A stretch of DNA of 13,641 nucleotides from DASXRU01 sp039933315. GTDB taxonomy: Bacteria; Acidobacteriota; Blastocatellia; Pyrinomonadales; Pyrinomonadaceae. The first letter of the stretch is position 1, and the number at the start of each line of letters is the position of its first letter. Location of the stretch: the NCBI GenBank assembly GCA_039933315.1, contig JBDTOI010000113.1:1-13641 (forward strand), read 5' to 3'. This document shows positions 1 to 7,873 of the stretch, in pieces. The position numbers were made by a program, and so were the translations under genes. The notes under the pieces are model-generated. The model searched no databases and had not been told where the DNA came from. It saw only the letters and a list, made by a program, of their open reading frames with translations.

Positions 1-1063
1 CGACGGGGTCATACGCCCGCACGTTGGCGCCGCGGGCTACCAGTTGCTGGATGATGGCGATTGCGGGGGCGTCTCGAACATCATCAGTCTCCGGCTTAAA
101 AGCAAGGCCCAAAACGGCCACCGTCTTCCCTGCCAGTTCTTTGACGAGCTTTTCTATTTTGGGAACCATGGCCAGCCGCTGCTGCTCATTGACCTCAATG
201 ACTGCCTCAACTATGCGGGACGGAGCCCCGGCGTCCCGGGCGATCGACGCCAGGGCAAGGGTGTCCTTGGGAAAACAAGAGCCACCGAAGCCAGGGCCAG
301 GATGCAGGAACTTTGGTCCTATGCGACGATCCATTCCAATGGCCCGGGCCACATCATGAACATCACATCCTACCCGGTCACAAATATTCGCGATCTCGTT
401 AATAAACGAGATCTTGGTTGCCAGAAAAGCATTGGCTGCATACTTTATTAGTTCTGCACCCTCCAGCGAAGTAATGACAAACGGCGCCTCAATCAGATAG
501 AGCGGCCGGTACAGATCGCGCATGATGGCGATAGCCTCTTCATCGCGGCTGCCAATTACCACCCGATCGGGACGCATAAAATCGTTTATGGCAGCGCCCT
601 CCCGAAGAAATTCAGGATTTGAAACTACACCGAAACCCGTTGGTACCTTCTGATTCTCTTTAATGAGGCTACGTATTCGTTCACCGGTGCCGATAGGTAC
701 AGTAGATTTGGTGACGATTACTTTGTAACTGCGCATGTGCTCAGCCACAGAGCGCGCCGCCGCCTCAATGTAGCTCAGATCGGCGGATCCATCACTTTTG
801 GGAGGGGTGCCAACAGCCAGGAAGATAACCAGGCCTTCATCCACTGCTGTTCGAACATCAGTGGTAAAGCGCAGCCGGCCGGCCTGGGTGTTACGGGAGA
901 TTAGCTGTTCGAGGCCTGGCTCGTAGATAGGAATCTCGCCAGATGAGAGTCTGGCGATCTTTGAGGCATCGACGTCCACGCATGTCACGTCCACCCCAAA
1001 TTCAGCGAAGCAAGCGCCAGTCACCAAGCCGACATAGCCCGAGCCGATTACCGCAATGTGCAT
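1..1063 (-). CDS. ugd: UDP-glucose/GDP-mannose 6-dehydrogenase, 3'-truncated by window edge
   Basis: NAD-dependent enzyme that oxidises a nucleotide sugar (most likely UDP-glucose) to the uronic acid in the cytoplasm, supplying precursors for polysaccharide or cell-surface glycans. The minus strand reads 354 codons from ATG at 1063 to the window edge without a stop; the usual length is about 430-460, so the last part of the C-terminal domain is missing. Visible are the N-terminal Rossmann motif GSGYVG (residues 7-12), VGTPPKSDGSAD, the STVPIGTGE segment, NPEFLREG, the central helix with YAANAFLATKISFINE, and the catalytic-cysteine motif GPGFGGSCFPKD with Cys263. The C-terminal domain begins with VLGLAFKPETDDVRDAP. 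The start lies 38 nt beyond a strong terminator of the upstream minus-strand gene. I see no good Shine-Dalgarno or promoter, so its transcription is unclear. GDP-mannose dehydrogenase is the main alternative. Confidence 0.93.
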   Translation of the reverse strand, partial: MHIAVIGSGYVGLVTGACFAEFGVDVTCVDVDASKIARLSSGEIPIYEPGLEQLISRNTQAGRLRFTTDVRTAVDEGLVIFLAVGTPPKSDGSADLSYIEAAARSVAEHMRSYKVIVTKSTVPIGTGERIRSLIKENQKVPTGFGVVSNPEFLREGAAINDFMRPDRVVIGSRDEEAIAIMRDLYRPLYLIEAPFVITSLEGAELIKYAANAFLATKISFINEIANICDRVGCDVHDVARAIGMDRRIGPKFLHPGPGFGGSCFPKDTLALASIARDAGAPSRIVEAVIEVNEQQRLAMVPKIEKLVKELAGKTVAVLGLAFKPETDDVRDAPAIAIIQQLVARGANVRAYDPV

Positions 1064-1092
1064 GCTTGATTCTAGCCGAAAGGTCCGCTATT

Positions 1093-1143
1093 TAAGCAAA
1101 ACCTTGCGGGTCACGCGCGATTAGATCGCGTGACCCGCAAGGT
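1093..1143 (-). terminator. Strong rho-independent terminator after the FecR-like gene
   Basis: A perfect 17-bp inverted repeat (1101-1117 and 1127-1143) encloses a 9-nt loop. Read on the minus strand, the stem is followed at once by TTTTGCTT. It lies 60 bp downstream of the FecR-like stop codon and upstream of the dehydrogenase start, so it should end transcription of the former. The stem is longer than most intrinsic terminators. Confidence 0.85.
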
Positions 1144-1202
1144 CATGGTCCACTAGCCGTGCAGCGTTGCCGCACGGTCCCGACAATGTCAGTCTAAACC
1201 GA

Positions 1203-1922
1203 CTATCTCGTCGGACTAATTACGGTTACAGTGCCGCCGAAGTTCAGGTCGTTGTTATCGCTGCGGCCGGCAAGAATCGCCGCTGCTACTGCGCCGCCAG
1301 CTGCGAGCAACAAGGCTGCGAGAGCCCCGCCACCCAAACCGCCCATGGTGTCGCCCCGGGTCAGGCGCGTGCACCTGGTTCCTGGTTGGGCCATTCCGGC
1401 GCTGTCCTGATTACCGGCTGCAATCTGCTTCGCACCACCGCCGGCATTGAGTTGAACTCTGCCGACCTGAGTGGCAACGATCGTGTTTCCGCATTCGACA
1501 TCGACGGTAAAGGCTGCGGCGTCGGTAGAGTCCGCTACAGCTGAACCATCTTTGGTGGTAACAATAGCGGATACACCCGCAGGGGTGGATACTCGAACAC
1601 GACCCGCATCAAGTAAACCAGCAATGCCTGAATCGGTAAAGCTGAGCTTCACGCTAGAGCTTGGCAATAACTCTATGCGGCCTAGTTTTCCCAGGCTAAC
1701 TACGGCGCTGCTGTTGGCAGCCGTCGCAACCGTGCTATCCGAAAAAACTGTGGCGCCCGAAATTGCACTTTGGCCATTAACCGTCACCTGGCCGGAAACT
1801 GAAAGCTCGCCGGACGGTCCTTTTGCCCCTGGCGTTGCCAGCACAACCATCGAGTACACGCTCAAGACGGCTACTGCTAGACAGAACGCGATGGACTTGC
1901 GGCTCCAAGTTCTGCTGATCAT
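1203..1922 (-). CDS. Secreted/membrane-anchored FecR-like domain protein
   Basis: A 239-residue protein of uncertain role. The N-terminus (residues 1-30) is a basic, then hydrophobic signal sequence. Residues about 40-130 resemble the FecR fold found in many envelope proteins: a VSGQVTVNGQSAISG start, the STVATAANSSAVVSL stretch and the LGRIELLPSSSVKLSF segment. Two cysteines (144, 184) could form a disulfide. Residues about 194-218 are a Gly/Ala-rich hydrophobic helix, followed by a short polar tail ending in ISPTR. No sigma factor or TonB receptor gene is adjacent, so a classical FecIR-type signalling role is unlikely; structural or surface roles are equally possible. The start is well supported: GGGAGG lies 6 nt before ATG. 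A strong terminator follows. Confidence 0.75.
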   Translation of the reverse strand: MISRTWSRKSIAFCLAVAVLSVYSMVVLATPGAKGPSGELSVSGQVTVNGQSAISGATVFSDSTVATAANSSAVVSLGKLGRIELLPSSSVKLSFTDSGIAGLLDAGRVRVSTPAGVSAIVTTKDGSAVADSTDAAAFTVDVECGNTIVATQVGRVQLNAGGGAKQIAAGNQDSAGMAQPGTRCTRLTRGDTMGGLGGGALAALLLAAGGAVAAAILAGRSDNNDLNFGGTVTVISPTR

Positions 1923-1948
1923 TACTATCCTCCCGTAAACTGACTAAG

Positions 1949-1977
1949 GTTTTAGAAGCGCTTCACGAAATTAACAA
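1949..1977 (-). promoter_or_regulatory. Candidate promoter with palindromic operator for the FecR-like gene
   Basis: On the minus strand, TTGTTA (1972-1977) and TAAAAC (1949-1954) are separated by 17 nt, each matching 4 of 6 consensus bases. A perfect 10-bp palindrome, GAAGCGCTTC (1955-1964), abuts the -10 box inside the spacer, where a repressor could block polymerase. Predicted transcription would start about 20 nt before the GGGAGG ribosome-binding site. The boxes are only moderate matches. Confidence 0.35.
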
Positions 1978-2047
1978 CAGCCGCAGTGGGCCGGCTATTC
2001 AGAATCTCTATCTGCGCTAAGTGAAAATCGCCCGTGCGAATGTCCTG

Positions 2048-2093
2048 AAAAAGGCGAAATTGCCCACATGGGGCGTAATAACTTGCCCTTTTT
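2048..2093. terminator. Possible bidirectional terminator
   Basis: AAAAAGGC (2048-2055) and GCCCTTTTT (2085-2093) are inverted copies with one extra base, so either transcript would end in a stem followed by U residues. A nested GGGC/GCCC pairing is possible. It lies about 300 bp past the stop of the secreted hypothetical protein, which is far for its terminator, and the stem is weak. Confidence 0.25.
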
Positions 2094-2390
2094 ACACGAA
2101 TCTCAGCCCTGTGTCAACCAACAATTAAGCATAGATTGCACCCTAACATTGCAATTAATACGGGCTGTGGACGGGAAGATAGCACGCACCAAAGCGCTAG
2201 TCCAGAACTTTTTAGCGGCAATTGTGCGGAATTGTACTTGCAGCCGTCACAAAATCTTCGCGGCGCAATCCGATGTGCCATTTGCCCTACCCCCTTCCCT
2301 GAAGAACAACCCCGTAGTTGATGTCGGATTTGCTCGCCTTTGTGTTCCTGGGTTTGATCGTTGGAGCTGGTGAGTGCGCAAATTGAGCGG

Positions 2391-2978
2391 CTAAGGCGCC
2401 ACTGCACGTCGGCGCCGCGTTATTGCTCGTGCTGGAATTACCGGGGCCAGTTCGGAAGTGGACCTGTCCGCGTGCTCATTCCTGGTTTTTTGCACGGGCT
2501 CCGCCTGTTCGTACGGATCTAATCTGGCGAAGAGATAAAACACTTCACCCACTCGTTGTGCACCCAGGAATCTAAAAACGTTGCCCACGACACGGCCCAC
2601 CTGCAGCCGGGCAACCCTGGGTGGTCTTTCAAAAAGATTTCTTAGCTCCGACTGGGTGACGGCCTCAAGCTCCGGAACGTAATCGTTTCCCGTCTCGCGC
2701 ACGATCCTGATTGCCATTAGGCGCAAGGCCCGAATCCGGCTGGAGTTATGGCGGTAATACGCGGCGTCAATTTCGTGCCTGCTCGCGCGATCGTCTACGA
2801 CCTCCTGCTCGCTGCGCAGATAACCCAGGTAAGCGCTCATCACCGGGCCATACTCAGCCTCGGAGATCTTTTTCGAGTTTTGCCCGAGAACCGAGGTCGA
2901 GAGCATTAGCCCGAGGGACACGCAAAGTAGAGCGAGGGCTTGAGGCTTTAGCCTGATGAACTGTTTTGTTTCTTTCAT
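2391..2978 (-). CDS. Secreted hypothetical protein
   Basis: A 195-residue protein of unknown function. Residues 1-33 form a typical signal peptide (basic MKETKQFIRLK, hydrophobic core, then STSVLGQ). The mature part begins with a helical, acidic region (EAEYGPVMSAYLGYLRSEQE), includes an aromatic stretch VFRFLGAQRVGEVFYLFARL, and ends in a very basic tail (ITRRRRAVAP). No catalytic motif is evident. From memory, similar proteins occur as conserved hypotheticals in Acidobacteriota, which I cannot verify here. The frame opens upstream at 3041, but a TATAAT box at 3025-3030 sits inside that longer reading, and GGGAGA lies just before the ATG at 2978, so I chose 2978. The gene is divergent from coaBC. 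Confidence 0.65.
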   Translation of the reverse strand: MKETKQFIRLKPQALALLCVSLGLMLSTSVLGQNSKKISEAEYGPVMSAYLGYLRSEQEVVDDRASRHEIDAAYYRHNSSRIRALRLMAIRIVRETGNDYVPELEAVTQSELRNLFERPPRVARLQVGRVVGNVFRFLGAQRVGEVFYLFARLDPYEQAEPVQKTRNEHADRSTSELAPVIPARAITRRRRAVAP

Positions 2979-3024
2979 GGTTCTCCCGGCGTCCCACGTG
3001 GCAGCCTGGTTATCTGTGAGGCGC

Positions 3025-3030
3025 ATTATA
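3025..3030 (-). promoter_or_regulatory. Perfect -10 box (TATAAT) for the secreted hypothetical gene
   Basis: The minus strand reads TATAAT here. The expected start of transcription near 3018 gives a leader of about 40 nt before the ATG at 2978. No good -35 hexamer is seen 16-19 nt upstream, so an activator may be needed. This box argues against a start at 3041. Confidence 0.5.
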
Positions 3031-3119
3031 CGAGCGAACATTTGAAGTGATATTGCGCGTCCACTTCAGCAATGTTACATTTCTCTTTGACAAATTCCGA
3101 CCTGAAATTCAAGTCCCGT

Positions 3120-4400
3120 ATGGCATCTGAGTCAAATGATCAGGAATCCGTGGTCGCACGCGTGGCCCTGGGCGTAAGCGGGGGCATTGCGGCCTACAAA
3201 GCGGCCGAGGTCTTACGCGGTTTGCAGCGTGCAGGTTGCGAAGTCCGCGTAGCAATGACGCGACATGCCTGCGAGTTCATCCGGCCGCTCACGTTTCGTG
3301 CCCTCTCGGGTTCTTACGTCATGGTGGATGACTATGCGCCCGACAACCCGGATCCCATCGCACACATCACTTTCTCGCAGACAGTTGATCTACTAATCGT
3401 GGCGCCGGCGACAGCCGATATCATTGCCAAGTTCGCTAACGGCATCGCGGATGATTTTCTCAGCTCGACCTACCTGGCGTGCAGCGCACCTGTACTGATC
3501 GCGCCCGCTATGAACACGACCATGTGGAATCATCCCGCAACGCAGCGCAATCTTCGCCAACTACGGGCAGATGGCGTGCACGTGATGGACCCAGACGCGG
3601 GCGAGATGGCGTGTGGGACCATCGGACCGGGAAGGCTGAGCGATCCAGATAGAATTGTGACGGCGGCGCTCAAGATACTTGGTAATACAGCAGCGCCTGC
3701 CGCGAGCGACCTAACGGGCGAAACGTTTCTGATTACTGCCGGCGCAACGCGCGAGGAAATCGATCCCATCAGATTTATTTCCAACCGGTCCTCTGGCCGC
3801 ATGGGATTCGCTCTCGCTGAAGCCGCCGCCAGTCGCGGTGCTGAAGTCGTTGTCGTCGCCGGCGCGACCTCGGTCGTAGCGCCTGCTGACGCTCGATTGA
3901 TCAAGGTTGAGTCTGCAGAAGACATGAGGATCGCAGTAATGAAAGAGTTAGGGGCGGCTACAGTTTTCATCGGCGCGGCGGCTGTTTCGGACTATCGGCC
4001 AAAGACCCGCTCAACAGAGAAGATAAAGAAGTCTGACCAGGCGATGACAATAGAGCTTGAGCCGGCGCCGGATATCCTTGATGAAGTGTCTCGTAAGCGT
4101 AGCCCGGACCAACTGATTATTGGTTTTGCAGCGGAGACGAGTGACCTCTTGCCTAACGCACAAGCAAAATTGGCGGGGAAGAATCTTGACGCTATTGTCG
4201 CCAACGACGTATCCCGTGCAGGCGCGGGATTCGACACGGAGACGAACGCCGTAAGCATCATCACACGCCAATCCGATGAGGGTGTCGATGTGCCACTAAT
4301 GGCGAAAATTGATGCCGCTCATCGCATACTGGATGAGATTGCCAAACTGCGACAAGCGCAGCAAAAGGGAGCGAAGGCAGGCACCGGAGCTGGTCGCTAA
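3120..4400 (+). CDS. coaBC: Bifunctional phosphopantothenoylcysteine decarboxylase/synthetase CoaBC
   Basis: Cytoplasmic enzyme of coenzyme A synthesis. The CoaB part joins 4'-phosphopantothenate to cysteine using CTP; the FMN-dependent CoaC part decarboxylates the product to 4'-phosphopantetheine. With the start at 3120 the protein has 426 residues, near the family norm. CoaC motifs: GVSGGIAAYK (18-27), active-site His82 in HITFSQ, APAMN (128-132) and catalytic Cys165 in GEMACG. CoaB motifs: ITAGATREEIDPIRFISNRS (205-224) followed by SGRMG, AAVSDYRP (287-294), the KIKK lysines (301-304), GFAAET and ANDV. No clear Shine-Dalgarno precedes either possible ATG. The frame extends to an ATG at 3072, but the extra 16 residues look unlike CoaC N-termini. 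It heads a plus-strand run with the glycosylase gene, priA and lpxD. Identification is firm; the start is not. Confidence 0.96.
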   Translation: MASESNDQESVVARVALGVSGGIAAYKAAEVLRGLQRAGCEVRVAMTRHACEFIRPLTFRALSGSYVMVDDYAPDNPDPIAHITFSQTVDLLIVAPATADIIAKFANGIADDFLSSTYLACSAPVLIAPAMNTTMWNHPATQRNLRQLRADGVHVMDPDAGEMACGTIGPGRLSDPDRIVTAALKILGNTAAPAASDLTGETFLITAGATREEIDPIRFISNRSSGRMGFALAEAAASRGAEVVVVAGATSVVAPADARLIKVESAEDMRIAVMKELGAATVFIGAAAVSDYRPKTRSTEKIKKSDQAMTIELEPAPDILDEVSRKRSPDQLIIGFAAETSDLLPNAQAKLAGKNLDAIVANDVSRAGAGFDTETNAVSIITRQSDEGVDVPLMAKIDAAHRILDEIAKLRQAQQKGAKAGTGAGR

Positions 4401-4456
4401 ATAGAATTGCTCGACCCGCATTCGGCAACTAGCGGCTTGCCGCCACTCAATACACA

Positions 4457-5320
4457 ATGACCCCGGAACCCCAAGACCCTATGGCCGTCATCGAGGATGT
4501 GCGCGAGTATCTGGCCTATTTACATGAGCTGGGGGTCCAGGGGATCGAAAGCGCACCCGGTGACTTAAGTGCGCCGGTTGGTAAACCTCAACTTGCTTCT
4601 ACTGGGTTCGGCTCCGCAACGAGCCAATGGGCTCCCACCGGCGTGGGGCGCGGCGAGAAACATCACAAGGCGGAGACGCCCAGCCTCTCTCAGGACTTTC
4701 TTTTCGGCGACGTAGCGCCCGCTGCCGACGGAGGTCTCGCGCCGTCATCAGAATCCCTCGAAGACATCTGGGCCGACATTGGCGACTGCACCCGCTGCCC
4801 ACTTTGCGCAGGCCGCACCAACGTAGTTAACACCCACGGTAACCGCAGAGCCCGGCTTATGTTCGTCGGCGAAGCTCCGGGCGCTGATGAAGATGCGCAA
4901 GCACGGCCCTTCGTGGGGCGGGCCGGTCAGTTACTCACGAAAATCATTGAAGCAATGGGACTGAGCCGCGAAGAAGTGCTAATCGGAAATGTTAACCGCT
5001 GTCGCCCGCCGGGAAATCGTCAACCCACCATGGAAGAGGCAGCGGTCTGCAAGCCTTTTCTGCTACGCGAAATCTCTGTGGTGCAACCGGAAGTCATAGT
5101 GGTAATGGGAAACACTGCGATGAAGAACCTGCTGGACACTCGCGAAGGAATCACACGTCTGCGCGGCCACTTTCAGACTTATCGCGGCATTAAAGTCATG
5201 CCGACGTTTCATCCCGCTTATCTGCTGCGCGATCCTTCGAAGAAGCGGGAGACGTGGGAAGACATGAAGAAGGTGCGCGAGTATCTAAATAACTCGCCGG
5301 CAAAACTCGATGTCTCGTGA
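4457..5320 (+). CDS. Family-4 uracil-DNA glycosylase (iron-sulfur) with N-terminal extension
   Basis: Excises uracil from DNA arising by cytosine deamination or misincorporation, the first step of base excision repair. The catalytic domain occupies residues about 104-280. It shows the four cysteines expected to hold a [4Fe-4S] cluster: Cys111 and Cys114 (CTRC), Cys182 (NRCRPP) and Cys198 (AVCKP), plus an extra Cys117. The family-4 motif GEAPGADED is at 139-147, PFVGRAGQLL at 151-160, and the C-terminal motif HPAYLLR at 252-258. Residues 1-103 are an extension; its first 30 form an acidic helix (EDVREYLAYLHELGV) and the rest is Gly/Ser/Pro-rich and probably disordered. The gene starts 56 bp after coaBC with no obvious Shine-Dalgarno and overlaps priA by 11 bp, so translation of priA is probably coupled to it. 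Confidence 0.93.
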   Translation: MTPEPQDPMAVIEDVREYLAYLHELGVQGIESAPGDLSAPVGKPQLASTGFGSATSQWAPTGVGRGEKHHKAETPSLSQDFLFGDVAPAADGGLAPSSESLEDIWADIGDCTRCPLCAGRTNVVNTHGNRRARLMFVGEAPGADEDAQARPFVGRAGQLLTKIIEAMGLSREEVLIGNVNRCRPPGNRQPTMEEAAVCKPFLLREISVVQPEVIVVMGNTAMKNLLDTREGITRLRGHFQTYRGIKVMPTFHPAYLLRDPSKKRETWEDMKKVREYLNNSPAKLDVS

Positions 5321-7832
5321 AATGTCTGCCGCCGCACAGCCCTCGTCCGGCCTCTCTCTACCCCAATACGCTCAGGTTGCCGTTCCCCTTCATCTGACGC
5401 AGACATTTACCTATCGCTTGCCTGCCGCGCTGCAACCACACGCTCGGGTGGGCTCGCGTCTGCTGGTGCCTTTCGGCTCTAAGCCAACCACCGCTTACAT
5501 AGTCGCCCTGCTGCCGGCTCTCGAGCCGGGCACCAGCCTGGTCGAGACGGACATCAAAGACGCTGAAGCTTTGCTCGACACTGAGCCGCTTCTAACACCG
5601 GAGGTGCTGGAGATAACGCGCTGGGTCTCCGATTACTACGCCGCTCCCTGGGGAGAAGTCTTGAAGGCCGCGTTACCGGCTGGAATTAACGCCACTGTCG
5701 AGCAGATTGTAGCTATTACGGAAACGGGTCGCGCGCAACTCATAGAGACCGCTTCCGACGGCCCCGACGAAACTAACACGCCGAATGCCAGAACCCGTGG
5801 TCTGCAACTGCTGGCCGCCGAAGGCGAGTTCGAGATCAAAACGTTTTGCCTGCGAATGGCCATCGCCTCAGTTCCGAAGTGGTTGCGCGATCTGGAACGT
5901 GAAGGACTGGTGCAGCGAACTCATCGCACGCGCTCTGAGCCCGCCGGAACGAAAACGAGAAAGGCCGTGCGGCACCTGGATCATGAAACCAGCGCTGCCA
6001 CCCCAAAGCTGTCCGCCGCCCAGCAGCGCGTGATTACAACTCTTGCAGCCAACGGAAATAACATGCCCCTGGCACGTCTGCTTGCCCTCAGCGAAACCAG
6101 TGCCCCCACTGTGCGCGGTCTGGCTAAGAAGAAAGTCGTCGAGATTTTTGATGACGAAGTTCGCCGCGACCCGCTGGAAAGCGCCGACCTGCCTGCGCAT
6201 CAGCAATTCAGCCTGACGACGCCCCAGGGCGAAGCGCTACTCGCTATTGAAGAGCAAATGAAGCAGCGCCGCTTTGCTACCTTTCTACTACACGGCGTCA
6301 CCGGTAGCGGCAAGACGGAGGTATATCTGCGCGCGATGCGGTTTGCTTTGCAGCAAGGCCAGTCGGCGATGATGCTGGTGCCGGAGATTGCCCTGACGCC
6401 GATTCTTTCGCGCCGGTTGCGGGCCAGTTTTGGAGATCAAATCGCTCTCTTCCATTCCACCCTGACGAAAGGTGAACGCTTTGACGAATGGTCGCGGCTA
6501 AAACGCGGAGAAGCTCGAATCGTTATCGGCACGCGGTCGGCCGTGTTCGCGCCGGCGGAAAACCTGGGATTGATCATCATCGACGAGGAGCACGATACCT
6601 CCTACCGGCAACAGGACTCGCCTTATTACAACGCGCGCGACACCGCCATCGTGCGGGCCCGCAAAGAATCGGCCGTAGTGGTGCTGGGATCGGCGACGCC
6701 CTCGCTCGAGTCATACCACAACGCGCAGGCCGGTAAGTACCAGTACCTTCAACTGCCCGAACGTATCGCCAGCCGGCCCATGGCGCGAACGGAACTCATT
6801 GACATGCGCAGCGTATTCGCACGCCGGGGCAAGCCTGTTGTCTTTTCCGACGAGTTGCTCGCGGCCATCAAAGACACCCACGCGCGCGGCGAACAGTCCA
6901 TCATCCTCCTGAATCGCCGCGGCTATTCCAGCTTTGTGCTATGTCGTTCATGTGGCGAGTCCATTCACTGTCCCAACTGCGATGTCACGCTGACCTACCA
7001 TCGCAGCGATCGCACGCTGGTTTGTCATTATTGCAATCACCGGCAGCCGGCCCCCAGCGAGTGCCCGACCTGCAACGGGAAATACATTTATTACGTTGGC
7101 GAAGGGACCGAACAGATCGAAGAGCAATTGCGCGCGCGCTTCCCTTCTCTGCACATTGCCCGCATCGATCGCGACACAACCTCGCGGCGGCGTTCTTTTG
7201 AACAGGCCCTGCTCGACTTCAGCTCCGGCAAACTGGATATGCTGGTGGGCACTCAGATGCTGGCGAAGGGTCATGATTTTCCCAACGTGACGCTGGTCGG
7301 TGTCATCTCGGTCGATGCAGGTTTGGCGCTACCTGATTTCCGCTCGGCCGAACGGACATTTCAGTTACTGACTCAGGTTGCCGGGCGGGCCGGGCGCGGC
7401 GATCTTGCAGGCCGCGTGCTGATCCAGACTTATCATCCTGACCATTACGTGCTGCGGCATGCCTGCGCCCAGGACTATTCCGGCTTCTACGAGGAAGAGA
7501 TTCGCTATCGTCGCAATCATAGTTATCCGCCGTTCGTCTCTCTGGCTTTGCTTCTAATCCATGATGAGGATCAGCGCCGCGTGCAAGCTAACGCGCTGGA
7601 ACTCAAGCGGGCCCTGGTAGAAGCGAACCAGGATCGTATCTGCCGCATTCTGGGCCCGGCGCCCGCACCATTAGCGCGCCTGCGCGGCGAGCATCGCATG
7701 CAGATCCTAATCAAGTCGCGCAGCCGGAAGGGATTGCGCCGAGTCGCGGAGGCGGCCATGCGAAAGGCGGAGAACCTGGGCCTGGATTTACGCTCCATCA
7801 ATCTCGAAATCGATCCCGTCAACATGTTGTAG
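5310..7832 (+). CDS. priA: Primosomal protein N' (replication restart helicase PriA)
   Basis: A 3'-to-5' superfamily-2 DNA helicase that recognises abandoned replication forks and reloads the replisome. The 840-residue protein is longer than E. coli PriA (about 730). The N-terminal DNA-binding part runs to about residue 230, with a winged-helix-like region around 160-300. Helicase motifs: Walker A GVTGSGKT (329-336), VPEIALTP (358-365), the DEEH box (425-428), GSATPS (460-465), GTQMLAKGHDFPNV (647-660) and QVAGRAGRG (689-697). The inserted zinc domain has eight cysteines in four CxxC pairs: 545/548, 554/557, 572/575 and 585/588. All catalytic residues are present, so an active helicase is expected. 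The ATG at 5310 lies inside the glycosylase gene; ATG 5322, four codons later, is an alternative start. Confidence 0.97.
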   Translation: MSREMSAAAQPSSGLSLPQYAQVAVPLHLTQTFTYRLPAALQPHARVGSRLLVPFGSKPTTAYIVALLPALEPGTSLVETDIKDAEALLDTEPLLTPEVLEITRWVSDYYAAPWGEVLKAALPAGINATVEQIVAITETGRAQLIETASDGPDETNTPNARTRGLQLLAAEGEFEIKTFCLRMAIASVPKWLRDLEREGLVQRTHRTRSEPAGTKTRKAVRHLDHETSAATPKLSAAQQRVITTLAANGNNMPLARLLALSETSAPTVRGLAKKKVVEIFDDEVRRDPLESADLPAHQQFSLTTPQGEALLAIEEQMKQRRFATFLLHGVTGSGKTEVYLRAMRFALQQGQSAMMLVPEIALTPILSRRLRASFGDQIALFHSTLTKGERFDEWSRLKRGEARIVIGTRSAVFAPAENLGLIIIDEEHDTSYRQQDSPYYNARDTAIVRARKESAVVVLGSATPSLESYHNAQAGKYQYLQLPERIASRPMARTELIDMRSVFARRGKPVVFSDELLAAIKDTHARGEQSIILLNRRGYSSFVLCRSCGESIHCPNCDVTLTYHRSDRTLVCHYCNHRQPAPSECPTCNGKYIYYVGEGTEQIEEQLRARFPSLHIARIDRDTTSRRRSFEQALLDFSSGKLDMLVGTQMLAKGHDFPNVTLVGVISVDAGLALPDFRSAERTFQLLTQVAGRAGRGDLAGRVLIQTYHPDHYVLRHACAQDYSGFYEEEIRYRRNHSYPPFVSLALLLIHDEDQRRVQANALELKRALVEANQDRICRILGPAPAPLARLRGEHRMQILIKSRSRKGLRRVAEAAMRKAENLGLDLRSINLEIDPVNML

Positions 7833-7873
7833 GCAAGGTGCGCGATCATTCTCTAATGAGCTAAACTCCCCGC

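Larger units (their letters stand above)
1923..2390. other. Non-coding spacer between two minus-strand genes
   Basis: This 468-bp stretch holds the promoter and operator of the FecR-like gene at its left end and a weak terminator-like palindrome at 2048-2093. I found no convincing gene. The open frames crossing it lack ribosome-binding sites and recognisable protein character. Confidence 0.5.

Noticed and set aside
1471..1938. 155-residue plus-strand frame opposite the FecR-like gene
   Set aside because: It is a shadow of a gene with a signal peptide, good Shine-Dalgarno and terminator on the other strand.
2114..2407. 97-residue minus-strand open frame in the 468-bp spacer
   Set aside because: It has no ribosome-binding site, overlaps the 3' end of the secreted hypothetical gene, and its sequence is Cys/Arg-rich without recognisable pattern.
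3043..3068. TGAAGTG/CACTTCA inverted repeat between divergent genes as an operator
   Set aside because: Only 7 bp per arm with a 12-nt gap; such repeats occur often by chance and no promoter for coaBC could be placed beside it.
3087..3092. TTGACA as -35 box for coaBC
   Set aside because: No -10-like hexamer lies 15-19 nt downstream.
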